From Clostridium sp. CM027 (lineage in GTDB: Bacteria; Bacillota; Clostridia; Clostridiales; Clostridiaceae), in NCBI RefSeq assembly GCF_024730565.1, contig NZ_CP077725.1, positions 3,056,501 through 3,120,500 on the forward strand: 64,000 nt of DNA, read 5' to 3'. The translations under genes and the position numbers were made by a program. Every line of letters starts with the position of its first letter. Positions within the stretch are counted from its first letter, which is position 1. Below, piece by piece: positions 61,324 through 64,000 of this stretch. Under the pieces are notes generated by a model. It had not been told where the DNA came from. It was given only the letters and a program-made list of their open reading frames with translations, and made no database searches.

Positions 61324-62739
61324 ATGAGCTTTTTTTTATCATTTAACAAACGGTTTTGGGTTATAGAACTTGTCTGCCTATTAATAGTAGGAACTATAGT
61401 ATTATTTCCCATGGGACCTGTGAGCATTGCCTTATCAGAAATAATCGCAATAGGATTTTTTCTTTACTTGTTTATTTATCGTGGGGTATATAAGCGTAAT
61501 TATATTTTCCCTGTATTATCAAAAAAAGTATTTAGGATATTGTTTGGATTTGGTATATATTTCGTTATACTATTTGGTGCGCGAACTATACTACATTTAC
61601 CATTCAAGGATACAATATGGCCAATAAGATCATTAATACTTGGTTCATCTATATTTTTTCTAATTGATGAATACAAACCAAAAGTAAACCAGCTTTTAAG
61701 TGGAATAATAGTTCTTTATTCTGCATTAAATATAAGAGAATTAATCGATTGTTTTAGATTTTCAGATATTCGAAAATTGAAGTTTTTAGATAATATCAAT
61801 ATATATATGTATATATGTATCATGTTTATTTCTTTTACAGTATGGGCAATAAAAGAAAGCAAGGAAAAAAGATTACCATCATGGATTGCACCAATTGCAT
61901 ATACAAATATGGGGATAAGTATGGTTTTTGCATTCCTTTCCGGGGGTCGCTCAGGATGGGTAATGATGGGGGGCGTACTTACAGTATCCTTTTTATTAGT
62001 ATTTGGATTTAAATGGTGTTCACTTAAAAAAGTTATATTATTTACTATGGCATGTATTGTTGTTACAATAATTGCTACATCACTAAATTTTATGAAATCC
62101 AAAAGTAATGTATATAGATCATTTTCTGTTATTGTTACTAGAATTCCAGGCCTTGCACAACCAAAACCTGAAGATGCAGAAGAGGATAGTGTAGCAACTA
62201 CTGAAGCTAGTGATAAAATACGTGGCATATTCTGGGCAAAAGCATGGACTTCAATAAAGAAGAATCCTGTTTTGGGAGCTGGTACATTTGCAGTAGCTTA
62301 TAAGGAAATACCCACTAAAACTCAAGTAGAAACACCAACTGCGGAGCAAACGCCTATAAAAGAGAAAACATCTACGAAAAAGATAGAACCGAAAAAAGAA
62401 TTAACACCTATGCAGGAGCAAATAGCCAATGCAAACAAAGCACCACGACCTGCCCATAATTTCATACTTGAAACTTGGATGGGATGGGGACTAGTAGGGT
62501 TAATATTATACCTTGCAGGTTTATTTTCTGCTTGTTATTATGTAGTAATTAAATTAAAAAATATTCCATTGCAATTCAGGATTTGTTGCGTACTTCCGAT
62601 TGTGTCAGCAGCATTTATAAGTTTGATACAATCATTTATACTTTTAAATTTCCAAGCGACATATATTATGTGGTTTTGCCTTGGAATTGCATCAGCGGCA
62701 GATCACCACTACAAAGAAAGCAAAACTGGTAACATTTAA
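61324..62739 (+). CDS. O-antigen polymerase/ligase-type membrane protein
   Basis: A 471-residue protein with about eleven membrane helices. LSGGRSGWVMMGG and the C-terminal RPAHNFILETWMGWGLVGLI are the family hallmarks of the Wzy/WaaL group. A large outer loop (about residues 285-385) has a Thr/Lys/Glu-rich section with ETPTAEQTPIKEK, STKKIEPKKEL and TPMQEQIANANK that is unusual for the family. GGAGAAG precedes the ATG. It probably polymerises or ligates the polysaccharide repeat unit. Confidence 0.88.
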   Translation: MSFFLSFNKRFWVIELVCLLIVGTIVLFPMGPVSIALSEIIAIGFFLYLFIYRGVYKRNYIFPVLSKKVFRILFGFGIYFVILFGARTILHLPFKDTIWPIRSLILGSSIFFLIDEYKPKVNQLLSGIIVLYSALNIRELIDCFRFSDIRKLKFLDNINIYMYICIMFISFTVWAIKESKEKRLPSWIAPIAYTNMGISMVFAFLSGGRSGWVMMGGVLTVSFLLVFGFKWCSLKKVILFTMACIVVTIIATSLNFMKSKSNVYRSFSVIVTRIPGLAQPKPEDAEEDSVATTEASDKIRGIFWAKAWTSIKKNPVLGAGTFAVAYKEIPTKTQVETPTAEQTPIKEKTSTKKIEPKKELTPMQEQIANANKAPRPAHNFILETWMGWGLVGLILYLAGLFSACYYVVIKLKNIPLQFRICCVLPIVSAAFISLIQSFILLNFQATYIMWFCLGIASAADHHYKESKTGNI

Positions 62740-62749
62740 ATACAGAACC

Positions 62750-62800
62750 TATGGGGAATAGCTTCGCAGAAGATAAATAGCTTCGTAGGTTATAATTAAG
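62750..62800. repeat. Short repeated hairpin before the polyol-phosphate transferase gene
   Basis: GAACCTATGG, two AATAGCTTCG units and CGTAGGTTATAAT form an imperfect stem. It is like the repeated GCTCCAT units at 51657-51710, in style but not in sequence. Confidence 0.45.
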
Positions 62801-62814
62801 GTGGGAGAAAAACT

Positions 62815-63894
62815 TTGAAAAAGAGAATATTATTAACATCTCAGACTGAAGATAATATAAAAGCTTTACTCAATTATTATGAAAAAAACATAAAAAAAAA
62901 TAGATCTGACATTGTAGTGGAATATAGCAGTTTTTATAAGTATAAAAATATTAAAATCTTACACTATATTATAAGAGCAAGTCAGATGCTTAAAAATTAT
63001 TCTGCTGTTGTTTCTGATTATACAACTAGCGTTTTTTCAAAAACTAAAAATGGTGTTTTTATGAGTCATGGGTATGGCACTAAAAATACTCCAGGAAATA
63101 GTGAGCTTGATATTAAAAAAACAATGGATATCTATAAGGGTATTAGAACTAAAATAAAAAATGTTGTAACACTATCTGAAAGAGATAGCACGTATTTTTT
63201 AAGATCTACAGAACTTGATAAGTGTCCTCTTCCAAATTATATGCCACTTGGATTACCAAGAAATGATATGTTGTTTGACAAAGAATACATCTCTGGATGT
63301 AGGGAAAAGTTCGACTCAAAACATAATACTTTCGGAATGAAAATTTTATTGTTTTGTCCAACTTGGAGAGGTTACGAAATAGAAAAAGCTTTCCCATTTA
63401 CTGAAGAGGACTGGATAAAGTTTGATGAGTTTATGGGACAGCAAAATTGGAAAATGATTTATCGTCCTCACTATTTAGAGAGGCTAATAGATGATAAAGT
63501 TTTTGATAATATGAGTAACATTTTAACAATGGATTTTGATGAAGAAATGTCCACTCAAAGTATCCTGGCAGTGTCTGACATGCTACTTACTGATTATAGT
63601 TCAATTTATGTGGATTACTTAGTACTAGATAGACCAATTTGTTTTATGCCATACGATATAGAACAGTATGAAGAAAAACGAGGACTTGCTATAGATTTTA
63701 CTAGCTATATAGATACTCCTGGTCCTAAATTAAAATGCATTGATAATTTAATGAGTTACATAAAAGATACGAGCAAAAAGGATGAATATATAGCTATTAG
63801 AGAAGCAGCTCAAAAGAACTTCTATCATTACTTGGATGGAAATAGCTGCAAAAGAGTGTGGAGTTTAATATTAGATCTTGTAGATAAAAAATAG
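62815..63894 (+). CDS. CDP-glycerol glycerophosphotransferase-family protein
   Basis: A 359-residue TagB/TagF-type enzyme: MSHGYGTKN at about 83-91, FCPTWRGYE, IYRPHYLE and LLTDYSSIYVDYLVLDRPI (D260), then CFMPYDIEQYEEKRG. Such enzymes move polyol phosphate from CDP-glycerol or CDP-ribitol onto a growing chain. The TTG start follows GGTGGGAG. The next gene encodes a cytidylyltransferase, which may supply the CDP-activated donor. This means the polymer probably carries polyol phosphate. Confidence 0.92.
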   Translation: MKKRILLTSQTEDNIKALLNYYEKNIKKNRSDIVVEYSSFYKYKNIKILHYIIRASQMLKNYSAVVSDYTTSVFSKTKNGVFMSHGYGTKNTPGNSELDIKKTMDIYKGIRTKIKNVVTLSERDSTYFLRSTELDKCPLPNYMPLGLPRNDMLFDKEYISGCREKFDSKHNTFGMKILLFCPTWRGYEIEKAFPFTEEDWIKFDEFMGQQNWKMIYRPHYLERLIDDKVFDNMSNILTMDFDEEMSTQSILAVSDMLLTDYSSIYVDYLVLDRPICFMPYDIEQYEEKRGLAIDFTSYIDTPGPKLKCIDNLMSYIKDTSKKDEYIAIREAAQKNFYHYLDGNSCKRVWSLILDLVDKK

Positions 63895-63907
63895 GAGGTA
63901 GATATTA

Positions 63908-64000
63908 ATGAATATTGCTATTATACTTGCCGGTGGAAAAGGTACTAGAATGGGTATAGTTGATCAACCTAAGCAGTTTATTGATATATATGGTAAACCA
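63908..64000 (+). CDS. IspD/TarI-type cytidylyltransferase, 5' end only
   Basis: The window ends after 31 codons: MNIAIILAGGKGTRMG, then PKQFIDIYGKP. The LAGGKGTRMG and PKQF motifs are those of IspD and TarI enzymes. With the TagB/F-like gene just upstream, a TarI-like ribitol-phosphate or related cytidylyltransferase is more likely than IspD. TAGGAGGT precedes the ATG. Confidence 0.88.
   Translation, partial: MNIAIILAGGKGTRMGIVDQPKQFIDIYGKP

Overview
The window comes from a low-GC Clostridium-like Firmicute. The evidence is an AT-rich genome with strong Shine-Dalgarno sites, GTG/TTG starts, an AddAB-SbcDC recombination cluster, class II HelD, clostridial agr-type signalling and many clostridial one-component regulators. 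No tRNA, rRNA or CRISPR array was seen.

Layout. (1) 0.2-12.6 kb is a tight, overlapping DNA end-processing operon, addB-addA-sbcD-sbcC. (2) 12.7-16.6 kb is a loose region with small membrane proteins, an XRE-TPR regulator and decayed mobile DNA (TnpB-like, excisionase-like and a probable group II intron end). (3) 16.7-22.0 kb holds an OmpR-type two-component system with a MacB/FtsX-type ABC exporter, followed by a Tn3 transposase remnant. (4) 22.7-35.4 kb looks like a peptide-signalling and export island. It contains a protein of unknown function carrying an in-frame dispersed repeat, a BceAB-type ABC transporter with a tiny downstream membrane peptide, a LytTR regulator, an agrD-agrB-agrC set (the 49-residue AgrD is too short for most gene callers), a 60-residue candidate precursor peptide and a C39-peptidase ABC exporter. 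The ABC operon and the agr operon have clearly related upstream regions, which suggests joint control. (5) 35.8-51.6 kb is a mosaic of small units: MATE pump with MarR, ECF sigma factor with signal peptidase, HelD, PadR, Rrf2, MBL hydrolase, APH-like kinase, XRE, DUF1294, nitrilase and YihY, mixed with gene fragments. (6) 51.9-64.0 kb is a cell-surface polysaccharide locus. It has initiation genes, a UDP-N-acetyl-L-fucosamine pathway (CapE/CapF/CapG-like) with a WbuB-like transferase, another glycosyltransferase, a polymerase/ligase, a teichoic-acid-type polyol-phosphate transferase and the start of a cytidylyltransferase gene that runs off the window.

The most distinctive feature is a dispersed palindromic repeat family ending in TTAAATCATCTCCTG and CTGAAATGTCGTTAA, with copies from 32 to about 156 bp. 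One compound copy is flanked by a 12-bp direct repeat. Three genes have their TAA stop codon inside the TTAA end of a copy. One 132-bp copy lies inside an open reading frame and is translated as part of the protein. Other points worth following are a cluster of DnaA-box-like sites in two related non-coding blocks, a candidate small RNA beside helD, an Rrf2 regulator that seems to have lost its cysteine segment, and a 24-bp tandem duplication inside a nitrilase gene.
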